Part shown: positions 37,697 to 48,361 of the stretch, piece after piece
How the letters are laid out: each line of letters starts with the position of its first letter
Numbering within the stretch: the stretch's first letter is position 1
DNA from: Nematocida ironsii
Lineage: Eukaryota > Microsporidia
Reading direction: 5' to 3'
Length of the DNA: 64,000 nt
Assembly: GCA_001642415.1 (NCBI GenBank)
Contig: LTDK01000186.1
Coordinates: 1-64,000, forward strand
Program-made: the position numbers and the translations under genes
The notes under the pieces: generated by a model
Databases searched by the model: none
The model's input: only the letters and a program-made list of their open reading frames with translations
Told to the model about the DNA's origin: nothing

Positions 37697-37884
37697 AATT
37701 TATTAAAATTAAATATTATTTATACCTTATACTACCCATTAATAATGCTATAACCGATCTATTTGATGCAACCAGAAACAGTCACTTTATTTGTGTTATG
37801 TAATGTAAATAAAAATATAATAATTCCAATACTTAAAAAATAAAAGAACTTATTTATAATAGATAATAGTGTACACACACAGAA
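37697..37884. other. Intergenic, no gene seen
   Basis: Short AT-rich spacer before the broken frame at 37885. Confidence 0.4.
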
Positions 37885-38372
37885 ATGGAATTTAATGCCA
37901 ACCACGCGAATCATATTAAAAAGAAATTTCAGTATTTTAGATTTATTGAAGAAAAAGTGCGTTTACAAGAATAATTTGAAGAAATTTCATGTAGTTGTAA
38001 TTCTGTATGGAATAAATTCCCTATAGTGGCTGGTATGGGCTGGTTGTTCCCTCTTCCTCGCAAGTATAAACTCCTATTTATCATAGCTAAATTCTTTCTT
38101 TTATTAAATTCTAGAAACTCTTATATAGTTTCTTCCATCATTTATGATTGCTACAAGCGTATTCATATAACAAATAATGCACATACATATATTACTATCG
38201 CGCTAATTGCTTCATTGCTTCAAAAGACATAATGGCACCGTTTAGGCTTATATTGTCTCTGTATGCCTATAAAGAACCAACACTTAACAATAATATTGAA
38301 ATACCATATAAACCCTATAGGAAGAGAGTATGTACAACTAAAAAATATACAGTATATAGTACACCAATATAA
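37885..38372 (+). pseudogene. Decayed gene with an in-frame stop and a frame change
   Basis: From ATG 37885 the frame reads MEFNANHANHIKKKFQYFRF and reaches TAA at 37972. The same frame continues open to 38232 (GWLFPLPRKYKLLF, LLNSRNSYIVSS), although the only starts there are internal. A further 46-codon frame beginning at ATG 38232 overlaps that stop by one base. The order suggests one gene of about 160 codons broken by a nonsense change and a shift. The middle part is hydrophobic enough to hold one membrane helix. No family is recognised. Confidence 0.45.
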
Positions 38373-39381
38373 TCAGCATATAAATTAGAAAATTACTATA
38401 TTATAAAGAAATAAGTAATTAAGAGTAGAATATATACCATAATACTAATAAATATCTTAACTCTCATGTGTATACCATTAATATACATTATACCTAAGAA
38501 TGGTATAAGAATACTAGTATACGAATAAAAATAGAATTATAAAATAATTATGTAATGTGCATTTTTTATCCTGTACTAGTAAAAGGAAAGTTTAATATCT
38601 TTTAGAGACATTGTATGATATAACCAATAATATTCAATATATAAGCTGTGTATCAAAATATAAATATTCAAGATTATTTGAACCATATACAATTAAAGAG
38701 TACTCTAATAAGAATATTATACTTCAGTAGATATACTGGTTTACTACATAAGTATATGTTACATATTTCATGTACATAACCAGAAATTTAAATTATAGAA
38801 GTGTATGAATTGTGTATACTCAGAAATTCTAAAATACCAATGAATCAGATCAAGTTTAGAGTAATAGTGAAATTAAGTATCAAATAACCTGAAATGTAAG
38901 GTTTTCTATTTAATGAGCAGATTGTTCACATTTAATAAAATAGCTAATTATAAGCATGTGCATTACTTATTACTCTATTAACATAATATAGTAAACATTG
39001 TGTATAAAAAAATATTATTTACACATTGTGTACTATTTATTATGCAAGTAATCAAGCAAGACTTTTTACCATATTAACCAAAACTTACTGGATTATTAAT
39101 AGAAAGTTTTGTGTATAAATATAATGCACTTTAGAAATATTATATATTTTCCTATTTGGGTATGTTTTAACAGTTATTTATGTATATAATCAATAAAACG
39201 TATGTTCATATGATAATACAGCATTATACAATAATATTACTGTATGCTTTGAATATCCTGAAATTTTAATAGACTGTAATTGTAACTGTGACGTAGTGTT
39301 ACAGTGTATTAGAATGTGTTTCATCAGGTGACTATAATAAATAAATAGGAAAGGAATAAAACATTCTTCTATCTAATAAAC
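38373..39381. other. Intergenic, about 1 kb, no gene seen
   Basis: AT-rich DNA with many TATACC/GGTATA words and a few TTACACATTGTGTA copies (near 39000). No coding frame or RNA gene is recognised. Confidence 0.5.
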
Positions 39382-39759
39382 ATGCAAATTCAAAGAAAGA
39401 ATCCTACAGTAGATGAATATTGGAAAGGTATTTTAGATTATGTCACTACATCAGTGATTAGTAAAGACAATGCACTTCCACTGGCACGTATAAAGAGACT
39501 CATGAAAGTTGAACAAGAAGTTAGTAAGGTGGCAAATGAAGTTCCTCCGCTGTTCTCCAGACTAACAGAAATATTTATTGAGGAACTAACACTCCGGGCA
39601 TGGCAGTACACAGAAAAAGGAAAACGAAGAATTCTTCAAAGGGGAGATATTTGTTCAGCAGCTAAATCCTCTGATGTCTTTGATTTTCTCATATACCTCA
39701 TGCCAAAAGGGGCTGGCATAGTAGAACTGAATATGAATGCCCAGACTAAGTACCAGTAA
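39382..39759 (+). CDS. HAP5: NF-YC/Hap5 histone-fold CCAAT-binding factor subunit, 125 aa
   Basis: The core matches NF-YC almost throughout: LPLARIKRLMKVEQEVSKVANEVPPLFSRLTEIFIEELTLRAWQYTE...KRRILQRGDICSAA...FDFLIYLMP. An N-terminal helix (VDEYWKGILDYV) fits the F(W/Y)....I.. lead-in of the family. NF-YC pairs with NF-YB, then binds NF-YA and CCAAT boxes; DRAP1/NC2 alpha is the closest alternative, but the ELTLRAW signature favours NF-YC. The protein is little more than the conserved core. Confidence 0.93.
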   Translation: MQIQRKNPTVDEYWKGILDYVTTSVISKDNALPLARIKRLMKVEQEVSKVANEVPPLFSRLTEIFIEELTLRAWQYTEKGKRRILQRGDICSAAKSSDVFDFLIYLMPKGAGIVELNMNAQTKYQ

Positions 39760-39978
39760 AATATTTCTGGTATACATAAATGCCAAACAGTAACATTACT
39801 CATCACTTAATAAATCTATAATTAATAGGAATATAAATCAGTATATTATCTTGCTGTATGAAAAGGAAATGACTGTGCTGTACACTAACATATTCAGAAT
39901 TATAAAAAGAGTATTCATTTGTTTATTATACTCTGTTACACTGTATATGACTATTTACATATATAGTGTAAATAAGTG

Positions 39979-40115
39979 TATTATACGTATTATTAGTATA
40001 TTTAGACAGAATGTGTTTCTTGGTGTAAATTAGTCTATTTTACTGTTGGGCAGTATATAAATGAGTAAATTTATATGCGTACACAGGAATAAAATACAAA
40101 AATAAAAAATGAACA
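39979..40115. repeat. 137-bp duplicated intergenic element, copy 1
   Basis: TATTATACGTATTATTAGTA starts and AAAAAATGAACA ends a segment found again at 48132-48268 with one base difference (T/C). It contains TTACTGTTGGGCAGTATATA. It lies 122 bases beyond the V-ATPase B stop. It has no open frame, terminal inverted repeat or target-site duplication that I can see. It could be a small RNA gene, a 3' processing element, or a recent duplication. Confidence 0.85.
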
Positions 40116-40237
40116 CATTAGAAAATGTCTGAAATAAAAATTGTAAAAATAACTGAAATAACTAGTACAGATAGACCTAAACACTTGAATAGTTTATTTA
40201 TGTTCCGGTCTATTTGGTATTTAGCCGGTCAATTGTC

Positions 40238-41740
40238 TTATTCTTTCTTTTCTTCATTTGAGACGTGACTATTCTCTTCTTCAGTGGTCTTTATAGTGTA
40301 GTACTTGTTAAGTATATTATCTGGGATTCTGTTCAGTAATTCCTTTGGGAATATTCTGAGCAGTCTCCATGCTAAATCAAGAGATTCAGAGATGGTTCTG
40401 TTTTCATCCTTTCTTTGGCTGATAAATTCCTTTTCGAAGTTTTCTACAAACTCAATCACTAGCTTATCCTCTGTTGATAAAGACTCCTCACCTACAACAG
40501 ATTTCATGGCAAGTGCTTCTTTACCCACTGCGTATTTAGAGTACAGCTGACTGGATACATCGGAGTGGTCATCTCGTGTCATGTTCTCGCCAATTGCTGA
40601 CTTCATAAGTCTAGATAAAGACGGCAAAACATTTATTGGAGGATATATCTGTCTGTTGTGAAGACTTCTATCGATGTATATTTGTCCCTCTGTAATATAC
40701 CCTGTTAAGTCTGGTATGGGGTGGGTTATATCATCATTTGGCATAGTGAGAATGGGTATTTGTGTAATAGATCCATCTATACCAGCAATACGACCAGCTC
40801 TTTCATATATTGTTGATAGATCAGTGTACATGTACCCAGGATACCCTCTTCGTCCGGGAACTTCTTCTCTTGCTGCACTGACTTCTCTTAAAGCATCGGC
40901 ATACGAACTCATGTCTGTCATAATCATTAGGACGTGCTTGCCTGTTGTGTAAGCAAGATACTCTGCTGCAGTAAGTGCAAATCGTGGTGTAATTATTCTT
41001 TCAATCGTTGGATCATTTGCCAAATTAAGATAAAGAATAGTTCTGTCTAATACACCACTCTGTTCAAACTCATTCCTAAAGAACTGCGCAGTCTCTGCGT
41101 TAACCCCCATTGCAGCAAATACAATTGAAAAGTTGTCTTTGCTCTTGTCAACCGTGCTCTTGTTATTAACAAGACCTGCTTGCCTGCATATCTGTGCAGC
41201 TACTTCATTGTGAGGAAGACCAGCCCCACTGAAGATAGGTATCTTCTGGCCACGCGCCACAGAGTTCATCACATCAATGGCGGATATTCCAGTTTGAACC
41301 ATTTCTTCTGGATATATTCTGGCATACGGATTGATTGGCTGCCCTTGAATGTCTAAATAATCCTCTGCCACTATTTTTGGCCCTCCATCAATTGGTACTC
41401 CTATGCTGTTAAAAGTCCTTCCCAGTAAATCCTCTGACACTGCCATTTTCATTGTTTCTCCCGTGAACTCTGCACACGTATGCTTCGTATCTATCCCAGA
41501 TGTCCCCTCAAACACTTGAATAATTGCCTTCTTCCCGCATACTTCTAAAACCTGCCCAGTCCTCCTGCTCCCGTCCGGAAGGGTTAAATGAACTATTTCT
41601 GAATATTTGGGTGACTTCACATTATCCATAATAACTAGCGGACCATTCACACTAGATACAGTTCTGTACGTAGTGGTGGGTGGTATGCATGAGTCATTTA
41701 GTGCTCTCACGTGCTCACTGAACACTTCATAATTATTCAT
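40238..41740 (-). CDS. VMA2: V-type ATPase catalytic-core subunit B, 500 aa
   Basis: Subunit B forms the V1 ring with subunit A and drives proton pumping into acidic organelles. Seen: N-terminal beta barrel ([15 protein letters not shown], about 26-95), the altered P-loop region [25 protein letters not shown] (about 164-188), [44 protein letters not shown], and [31 protein letters not shown]. The length matches the family. The C-terminus is a charged tail ([14 protein letters not shown]). Confidence 0.98.
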   Translation of the reverse strand: MNNYEVFSEHVRALNDSCIPPTTTYRTVSSVNGPLVIMDNVKSPKYSEIVHLTLPDGSRRTGQVLEVCGKKAIIQVFEGTSGIDTKHTCAEFTGETMKMAVSEDLLGRTFNSIGVPIDGGPKIVAEDYLDIQGQPINPYARIYPEEMVQTGISAIDVMNSVARGQKIPIFSGAGLPHNEVAAQICRQAGLVNNKSTVDKSKDNFSIVFAAMGVNAETAQFFRNEFEQSGVLDRTILYLNLANDPTIERIITPRFALTAAEYLAYTTGKHVLMIMTDMSSYADALREVSAAREEVPGRRGYPGYMYTDLSTIYERAGRIAGIDGSITQIPILTMPNDDITHPIPDLTGYITEGQIYIDRSLHNRQIYPPINVLPSLSRLMKSAIGENMTRDDHSDVSSQLYSKYAVGKEALAMKSVVGEESLSTEDKLVIEFVENFEKEFISQRKDENRTISESLDLAWRLLRIFPKELLNRIPDNILNKYYTIKTTEEENSHVSNEEKKE

Positions 41741-42285
41741 TCTGAAAATATTTGTTTTGCTATTATAAAACTAAATACATCGCAGAAATTCCATGGAAAT
41801 AATCCAAGATATAATAAAAATATACGTGTTAAGCAACATAAAAGTATAAATATACTTAATACACTGATATAATAATATCACCGCAGTACATTTACTATAG
41901 CCCTAATAATTATTACTACATAAAATATGCTTATAACTAGAATTAGTCTGTTTATACCTAGTATAATGAATATAACATAAAATACTATAAAATACTAAAT
42001 TCATACACTGTTCACGATCCAACTCATAGTTAAGTCTTGGAGTACTTTATATGTTCAGAAGAACTCTCATTTTCACTGATTTTTTATATACTTGCTATAA
42101 TGCATTTAATTTTAGTGTTAATGTATATTTGGATACAAGCCATTAAAAAATAAGTATAAACTGGAATACTGCGCTGTATTAAATTTTATTTATAGTCAGA
42201 TTTTGTGGTTCGTTCTTTATAACCCAGAAATACTCCAGAAAATGTCTATTAATTATTATCTAATTTGTAAATAATTTATTTTATA
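41741..42285. other. Intergenic, no gene seen
   Basis: AT-rich spacer upstream of VMA2 and of the small gene at 42286. TATAACCCAGAAATACTCC near 42219 resembles the TATAACCCGAAA motif. Nothing else is recognised. Confidence 0.5.
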
Positions 42286-42414
42286 ATGAAAAAGTGCTTT
42301 GAAGAGCTTATGTGGGCAATTGAGGATAAAATAAAAGACAGTACAGTTGATATCACAAAGGAAATAATCCAATTAGAGCTGGCAGTTTTAAATGAGTTAA
42401 ACAACAAAGAGTAA
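42286..42414 (+). CDS. Very small helical protein, 42 aa
   Basis: ATG 42286 to TAA 42412 encodes MKKCFEELMWAIEDKIKDST and a second helix (DITKEIIQLELAVLNELNNKE). The pattern of Leu/Ile with charged residues fits a short coiled coil, as in small subunits of larger complexes. It is preceded by AT-rich promoter-like DNA and is convergent with SEN1 (26 bases apart). The composition differs from non-coding DNA nearby. I do not recognise it. Confidence 0.45.
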   Translation: MKKCFEELMWAIEDKIKDSTVDITKEIIQLELAVLNELNNKE

Positions 42415-42440
42415 GAAGAAATAGACGTATAAAATGTTAT

Positions 42441-45400
42441 TTATTTACTGTGTGACGATGCATCTCTTTGGTCTTTTATAGACTTAAGAATGCTTAGCAC
42501 TTCTCCTACTTTGTATACAAAGTTGTTCTCATTAACATATTTAATAAGCGACCGCCATGTTGGATCTTGTTGTAATAAAGACATACTGCCTACTATTATT
42601 ACAGTGTATCTGGCACGAGTCAGTGCCACATTCATTCGACGAATATCACTAAGAAATCCTATTCTTTTACTACGCACTGTTGATATAATTATGCAATCCT
42701 TTTCCTGTCCCTGGAATCCGTCTACTGTTGCTATGTCTATGTCTCTAATGTACTTTTTAAGTCTGGAAACCTGCCCTTTGTACGGACTGATTATTCCTAC
42801 TGTGTCGTATGCCTTTACTGCTGCTCCATAGAACTGCAAAATCGTGGCGATCTCTTTTTTATTGTAGATGTCTTTGTCATCTGTCTTCTCCATTCCTTCT
42901 GCATCTATGAATGCGAATGGGAGGAGTGAGTTCACTGTAACACCATTTTTTAATTTGTCGTTGTAGAATTGCTGGCTTGCAAATTTAGAAATCATAGAAT
43001 TCATTCTGTACTGCGTATCCAGGAGAAGTGGAGGGATTGAAGAAGAAAGCCGTTCAAAAAGAGTTAGAGTTAGTTCTTTTTCTTGTGAAATGATTGTTGG
43101 TGGTAATTGCATTGGATCTCCTACTAGAATAAGCTTGCTTGGTAATGCCCTTAAAGGTATCAATGTACTTGGCTCTGTGGCCTGGCATGCTTCATCAATT
43201 ATTAAAATATCAAAGAAGTATTCTCTAAGAGAAGAAGACCCTGCCATGGACAGAGTGCAGAAAACCAGATTGGCGCGGCTTAGTTCACTCTTACTGTCCT
43301 GCCGTGTATAATCTCCTAAATTCTCACACCTTCTATCATACGCACTGATACTTCCAAAAATTGAAATATCTTTTGGGTCTATTGCATGTTGGGTTGGAGT
43401 GTTTTGTACGCTGATGTTCTGGACTAATGAAGGACTGGATAGAATATCCTCTTTGTATTCTTTAGGAAGGGGTATGTCATCTCTCTCTCCTGCTGTTCTG
43501 CTGCCGCCTGCACTGCCTATGCGAATCCATCTGCAATCAGGGATTCGTTTCCAAATATTACCGCTTTCTATAAGCATGTCAACAGCTGCATTGCTGGGTG
43601 CACATACTAAAACCCTACGCTTTTGCAGAAGGAAGCAGGCAATCATGCCTGATATTGTCTTGGTCTTTCCTGTACCCGGTGGCCCTTGTATTAAGCTTAT
43701 GCCATTTTTGGGTAATAATGCATTATACACAGCTGCCTGCTGGCTTTTATTAAGCTGTGAATAGAATGCACTGATGATTGGGCATTCGTTTATCTCAGAC
43801 GCTTTAAACCCGGGCATATTTAGAATAGAGTCTGGATGAGACTTTTCATTATACGCCTGTACACTTTTGGGTGTGCCTGTTACAGATCCATCTTTTTTAT
43901 AGAATTTACAAGGATCAAGTATACTGCCTCTAATGACCAGTTTCTGCAATCTAATTAAAGCATCATATTCTCGCATAGTAGATGTAATGTTTGCCAGAAG
44001 CTGTATGCTAACCTTATGACATCGGCCCTGCTTTTCAAGAGACTTCATGCAAACCATTATCTCATACTGGCCCTCCTTTTCATACATGACTATGCCTGTG
44101 CTGTAGTTATTTTCATCTGCATTGTTAAGATTTACCACTCTAACAATATCATTTATCAGCAGTGACTGTTTGTGCCGAGTAAGAATCGCAAGTGTAGTTG
44201 TTCTGGTATCATCGTGTTTTCCCATCACAATACCATCGATTGGCTTTTTTGAAACAGACTCTGTAGTAATGCTAGATTCAATTGATGCGAGGGCTTCTTT
44301 AATTATTAGAGGAGAGTACGTTGAAAAGTAGTCTAAGAAGGTGCTGTACGCCGACTTAACCGATTGGTACTCTATCGGCGGCTCATTCCTTAGAAGAGCA
44401 ATAATAAAATCTTTGTTTGTTTGTGTTTTTTCTCTAACCTCCTGGGGTGGCTTCTGCCACGTTATAATGTCCTGTGTTTGGGGAATTGCTGGGATATCTT
44501 TTGTAGTGTGCTCTATGACCTGCTCTTTCTTCTTTTCTAATATTTTCTCAGCCCTTTTAATTAGTCTTTTCATAGCCTCATCGTCTTTCAGGTTATTTTC
44601 TTTTTTAATTCTCTGGAAATCATTTACAACGGATTTTATCATGGTCTTGCTATCATGCGCAAGTATTAAATACTTATCAAACAAATTCTTTAAAAAGGTC
44701 ATTTTAAGGTTGGTCTTTGATGCCATTCGCAAGTCTAGTTTACGTATCCACGTAAAGTCAATTTCTATTGTGTCACTAGCAATTTTATCCAGATGCAGTA
44801 CAATATAGTTTATCTGTGAAAGAACACTATCTGTAATCGGCATCTGCACTAGCTCATAAAGCATGCGAAGAAGATCACACTCCTCTGATATATTTTCATG
44901 TGATAGTGCATCCCCTCTATCAGAATCAAATTTATTTATGGGGCTTTCTTTATCTACTCTCGTTACAATATAATTGTTAATGTACTTTTCAATCACACCA
45001 CAGAGCCCAGTTATTCCGCCTGGCATTATCCCAGTGCATGCATAGAAATGACTGCACTCTTTAATTAGCTCTAGAAGAATTTCGATCTTTGCAGGCTCTG
45101 TTTGATCTGAGTACTTTTTATTAAGCAATGAGTCCATAATAACCCGATCCTTTTCCTTCAGCATTGATTTGTCTAGTTTATCTAGCCGGGTGCTAACCAC
45201 TGCACTTAAATCATGCAAAACAGATACAACAGTGGCTGTTTTAGAACTATAATTCTTAAATGGCTTTGTGGTCACCCTAAAGAAGAACAGAGAAATAAAT
45301 GCAGAAATAGCACAGTCCGAATAAACAGAAAGCCGATCCCTCCATAAAGAACAACTACATAATAAAATATTTTCTATCTCCGCCATAGTTAAGTTCTTGT

Positions 45401-46523
45401 ATTCAGGTCTTTTCAAGCTCTCTGTCTCTTCTGTGCTGATGTTCAGTGTTTTTAATTTGTACGTGTTTATAAGATCTACTGTATCTATCACTAACGACCT
45501 AATCATACTCTTGTACTGATCTGCATACGCACGCCCTACTTCATACTCAGTCCGTGCTAGTATGTACTCTAATAAACCATTTTTAAATAATTCCAAAAGA
45601 GAAATTCCACTCCCTGCATGCATCCTAACCATAGACGTATATATTCTCTTCCTGATTGTTCGGTTTCTTGAGCTGTGCCCGCTTCTTAATATTAACAACT
45701 TTAACTCCTTTGGTATATCCAGCTTAATACTCAGCTCAAGCATCTCCCATGTGGTGAAAAGAAGAATTAACTTTATCTCAGATGTCTCCTGCCGGTTTTT
45801 GGCTAAAAACTGGTCCAGCGGCATCCTTGTTAGCTCCTGGAGAACCCTACTGATTAAGTGCAAGCACAATTTGTTTTTTCTTTTTACTTCTCCAGTTATC
45901 GTTACTTCCCCAGCCGTTAGAACCTTATATATGTTGAATTTTATGGAAATATCATCAGAGAGATTATTATTAATTTTTGCTTCAAGCAGGGCATAGTGCG
46001 GATGTACAAGTGCCCCGCCCAGAACAACAAAAATAAACAATGACTTTAAAAAGTTCCTTTCCTTGTACTTAGACATATCCCGCAGTATTTCTTCATGTAT
46101 TTTGTAAAAGAATGTTCCCCCAGTGACCATCCCAGTCAAATAATTTGGAGTGGTGTATAACTCACATATATTTATAATACACCACTCCTTAAGCACTTCC
46201 TCCCCTGAAAAAAGGAATATTATTGGGATTAGTGGCGTGGGTGGAACCAGCCGAATAAGCTTGTTTTTTTCTATGAAAGTGCGAAGAGGCGTTCTAAGAA
46301 GAGAATTGTCCCTAACTAGCTCCATCCACATATACTCTGCTAGCTCTAAAAATGAGTCAGTCGAGCCATGTGTTAGTCCCTGCCTAATCTTTTCAATTTC
46401 CAGTGGAATATCCATGCCAACTAACTGTGAAAAGTCTTCAGTCATCCTGTATCTTCGAATCTTCTTAAGAGTCTCATTCGAGTGATCTACTTTCTGTATG
46501 TCTTTACATAATGGATCTGGCAT
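42441..46523 (-). CDS. SEN1: Sen1/senataxin-type superfamily 1 RNA helicase, 1360 aa
   Basis: The helicase core lies in the C-terminal third. Walker A is at about residue 944 (LIQGPPGTGKTKTISGM), motif II at about 1108 (DEACQ), motif III LVGDPMQLPPTI, motif IV LDTQYRMNSMISKFASQQFY, and motifs V/VI TVDGFQGQEKDCIIISTVRS and RRMNVALTRARY. The long helical N-terminal part (1-~830) fits Sen1 rather than the smaller UPF1; no Upf1-type Cys/His zinc region is seen. Sen1 unwinds RNA-DNA hybrids and ends Pol II transcription of short RNAs. The stop codon overlaps AATAAA. Confidence 0.88.
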   Translation of the reverse strand: MPDPLCKDIQKVDHSNETLKKIRRYRMTEDFSQLVGMDIPLEIEKIRQGLTHGSTDSFLELAEYMWMELVRDNSLLRTPLRTFIEKNKLIRLVPPTPLIPIIFLFSGEEVLKEWCIINICELYTTPNYLTGMVTGGTFFYKIHEEILRDMSKYKERNFLKSLFIFVVLGGALVHPHYALLEAKINNNLSDDISIKFNIYKVLTAGEVTITGEVKRKNKLCLHLISRVLQELTRMPLDQFLAKNRQETSEIKLILLFTTWEMLELSIKLDIPKELKLLILRSGHSSRNRTIRKRIYTSMVRMHAGSGISLLELFKNGLLEYILARTEYEVGRAYADQYKSMIRSLVIDTVDLINTYKLKTLNISTEETESLKRPEYKNLTMAEIENILLCSCSLWRDRLSVYSDCAISAFISLFFFRVTTKPFKNYSSKTATVVSVLHDLSAVVSTRLDKLDKSMLKEKDRVIMDSLLNKKYSDQTEPAKIEILLELIKECSHFYACTGIMPGGITGLCGVIEKYINNYIVTRVDKESPINKFDSDRGDALSHENISEECDLLRMLYELVQMPITDSVLSQINYIVLHLDKIASDTIEIDFTWIRKLDLRMASKTNLKMTFLKNLFDKYLILAHDSKTMIKSVVNDFQRIKKENNLKDDEAMKRLIKRAEKILEKKKEQVIEHTTKDIPAIPQTQDIITWQKPPQEVREKTQTNKDFIIALLRNEPPIEYQSVKSAYSTFLDYFSTYSPLIIKEALASIESSITTESVSKKPIDGIVMGKHDDTRTTTLAILTRHKQSLLINDIVRVVNLNNADENNYSTGIVMYEKEGQYEIMVCMKSLEKQGRCHKVSIQLLANITSTMREYDALIRLQKLVIRGSILDPCKFYKKDGSVTGTPKSVQAYNEKSHPDSILNMPGFKASEINECPIISAFYSQLNKSQQAAVYNALLPKNGISLIQGPPGTGKTKTISGMIACFLLQKRRVLVCAPSNAAVDMLIESGNIWKRIPDCRWIRIGSAGGSRTAGERDDIPLPKEYKEDILSSPSLVQNISVQNTPTQHAIDPKDISIFGSISAYDRRCENLGDYTRQDSKSELSRANLVFCTLSMAGSSSLREYFFDILIIDEACQATEPSTLIPLRALPSKLILVGDPMQLPPTIISQEKELTLTLFERLSSSIPPLLLDTQYRMNSMISKFASQQFYNDKLKNGVTVNSLLPFAFIDAEGMEKTDDKDIYNKKEIATILQFYGAAVKAYDTVGIISPYKGQVSRLKKYIRDIDIATVDGFQGQEKDCIIISTVRSKRIGFLSDIRRMNVALTRARYTVIIVGSMSLLQQDPTWRSLIKYVNENNFVYKVGEVLSILKSIKDQRDASSHSK

Positions 46524-47140
46524 AAATAAAAATTCTGCAATTTTCAGTACTTAAAGCTTAGATGCCTGTAGAACCGGTCTAAACCATTCGAAATACATGT
46601 AAATAGAAGAAGCACGCAATTAACACAGAACAATAGAATTAGTAAGTAAATAAGGTATTTTGCTATTATATAACACACAAATAATAAAATATCTTATATT
46701 ATACTACATATGCATACTATTCTGTGTATGTTATTAGATACAGTATTAATTAGATCTTACTGCATAATTATCCAAATTACTCTTAAATCCAACCCGAATT
46801 GACCCTAAATAGAATATTCTAGATCAATATTCTAATTAATCCATGAGTATTAAATTTACTATACACACAGAAACATTCAAAATTATTTTTTGGATTTTGG
46901 GTTATATCGGGTTATTTATGATATTTTTATTCTCTGAGTATTTCTTCTTTATTCAATTGTGATAAGTCCTAGGGTATCAAAAATAAAAATTATTTGTCTC
47001 TATGACTAAAACTAAGTAATCTATGTGTAATACGTAATTTGTTGTTTTATTTATAATACACTGTGGTAATAATACTGAGATAACTAGAATTATTCTTATA
47101 ATTAAACATTATACACAAGATACTATGCAATAGTATACAT
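46524..47140. other. Intergenic, no gene seen
   Basis: Spacer between the SEN1 start and the next gene's 3' end. It holds CCAACCCGAATTGACCC near 46790 and the double motif TTTTGGGTTATATCGGGTTA at 46895-46914. TGCAA lies 13 bases before SEN1. No gene is recognised. Confidence 0.5.
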
Positions 47141-47968
47141 TTAATTTATCCAGGATTCTAAATATTTACTTGGTAGTAAGTCCTTTATGGTTTCTAGATC
47201 CTTTTCATCTAAAACATCCTCTATGCTTTCTATTCCTACATCAGCTGGCTCTCTTATCTCATCTAAATCCTTTGGAATCTCTTGGCATATCTCTTTGAAA
47301 TTGTTTCTTTTTTCTAAAAGATCTTCTAACTCCTGGCAATAATTCGTGTCATCCTCTTTCTTCTTTTTCTTTTTTAATTTTTTAAATAAATTCTCAATGT
47401 TGCTGTCTATCTTGTCTAATAAAGACTGATAGAATATGTGACTTAAATAAACTGACCTGTTGTTCAGTATTTTGCTTTTATTTGCTCTGTTCATTTCTTC
47501 TACTTTTTTTAATATTTCAAAATAATTAACGGTTTCTTCATTATTTTTTGTTGGTGACTCTTCTAGTATACTGCTTAAAATAGTTGTTAGACCGTCATTT
47601 ATACTCTGTGGATGTTCAAATTTGTTGTTTATCCTTCTGCTCCTTTTCTCTTCATCTGTTACTTCTATTGTAGATAAGTCTACTGTGTCAATAAGTGATC
47701 CTATTAAATTGTTTAGAAGTGTTTTGTTCTTTTTTGTTGTTTTTAATTTTTTGTGCTTTATTTCTTCTGTTAGTGGTTCACTGATTGCCTCAAGTAGATT
47801 ATAGGTGTCATCTGTTGGTGGTTTAAGATACTCATAGACATACGTGTTCAGTGCAGTATTGGTAAGAATAAAGCCCTCTGGTGGCTTGGTGCCCTGTGGG
47901 CCTTTTATTGTTTTAGTGTTTGGATTGGTTTTTGTCGCAGAGTGCATCTCTGGTGACTTTTCATCCAT
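47141..47968 (-). CDS. Hypothetical protein, weakly Ada3-like, 275 aa
   Basis: The frame is open from 48013, but the first ATG is at 47968 (MDEKSPEMHSATK). The protein is soluble. Its C-terminal third (about 165-240) has NRANKSKILNNRSVYLSH, a helix SLLDKIDSNIENLFKKLKKKKKKED, and ELEDLLEKRNNFKEI. That order resembles the end of Ada3/Ngg1, a SAGA adaptor, where a similar Lys-rich break precedes a (L)..LL.KR..... helix. The match is by eye and weak. Otherwise nothing is recognised. Confidence 0.6.
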   Translation of the reverse strand: MDEKSPEMHSATKTNPNTKTIKGPQGTKPPEGFILTNTALNTYVYEYLKPPTDDTYNLLEAISEPLTEEIKHKKLKTTKKNKTLLNNLIGSLIDTVDLSTIEVTDEEKRSRRINNKFEHPQSINDGLTTILSSILEESPTKNNEETVNYFEILKKVEEMNRANKSKILNNRSVYLSHIFYQSLLDKIDSNIENLFKKLKKKKKKEDDTNYCQELEDLLEKRNNFKEICQEIPKDLDEIREPADVGIESIEDVLDEKDLETIKDLLPSKYLESWIN

Positions 47969-48131
47969 AAAAAACAAAAGACAGAAATATTTTATTTCAA
48001 TGAATTCTTGCACTATCCAGGAATATTCATTAGTTATGTAGAAATATCCATGTATTTATTAAATATAGGATTATTTCGGGTTATATACTTATATCATATT
48101 ATGTTTATTATGCACTGTATAAATTATGCTA
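47969..48131. other. Intergenic with TTTCGGGTTATA motif
   Basis: The motif at 48074-48085 lies about 105 bases before the gene at 47968, in the reverse sense (TATAACCCGAAA on the coding strand). Then copy 2 of the 137-bp element follows. No gene is seen. Confidence 0.5.
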
Positions 48132-48268
48132 TATTATACGTATTATTAGTATATTTAGACAGAATGTGTTTCTTGGTGTAAATTAGTCTATTTTACTGTT
48201 GGGCAGTATATAAATGAGTAAACTTATATGCGTACACAGGAATAAAATACAAAAATAAAAAATGAACA
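48132..48268. repeat. 137-bp duplicated intergenic element, copy 2
   Basis: Same element as at 39979-40115, same orientation, one mismatch (AAACTTAT instead of AAATTTAT). It lies 93 bases beyond the 3' end of the minus-strand membrane-protein gene at 48362. The flanks of the two copies are unrelated. Confidence 0.85.
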
Positions 48269-48361
48269 TAATAGAAATATTCAAATACAAAGAAAACAAC
48301 AAAAATACCGGAAAATATAATAAACCGTTTGTGTAAATTAAACATTTAATTTCAATTTCGA

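Noticed and set aside
39851..40033. 60-codon frame running into the 137-bp element
   Set aside because: It lacks a convincing ATG and ends in the duplicated element; in the other copy the frame is not kept upstream.
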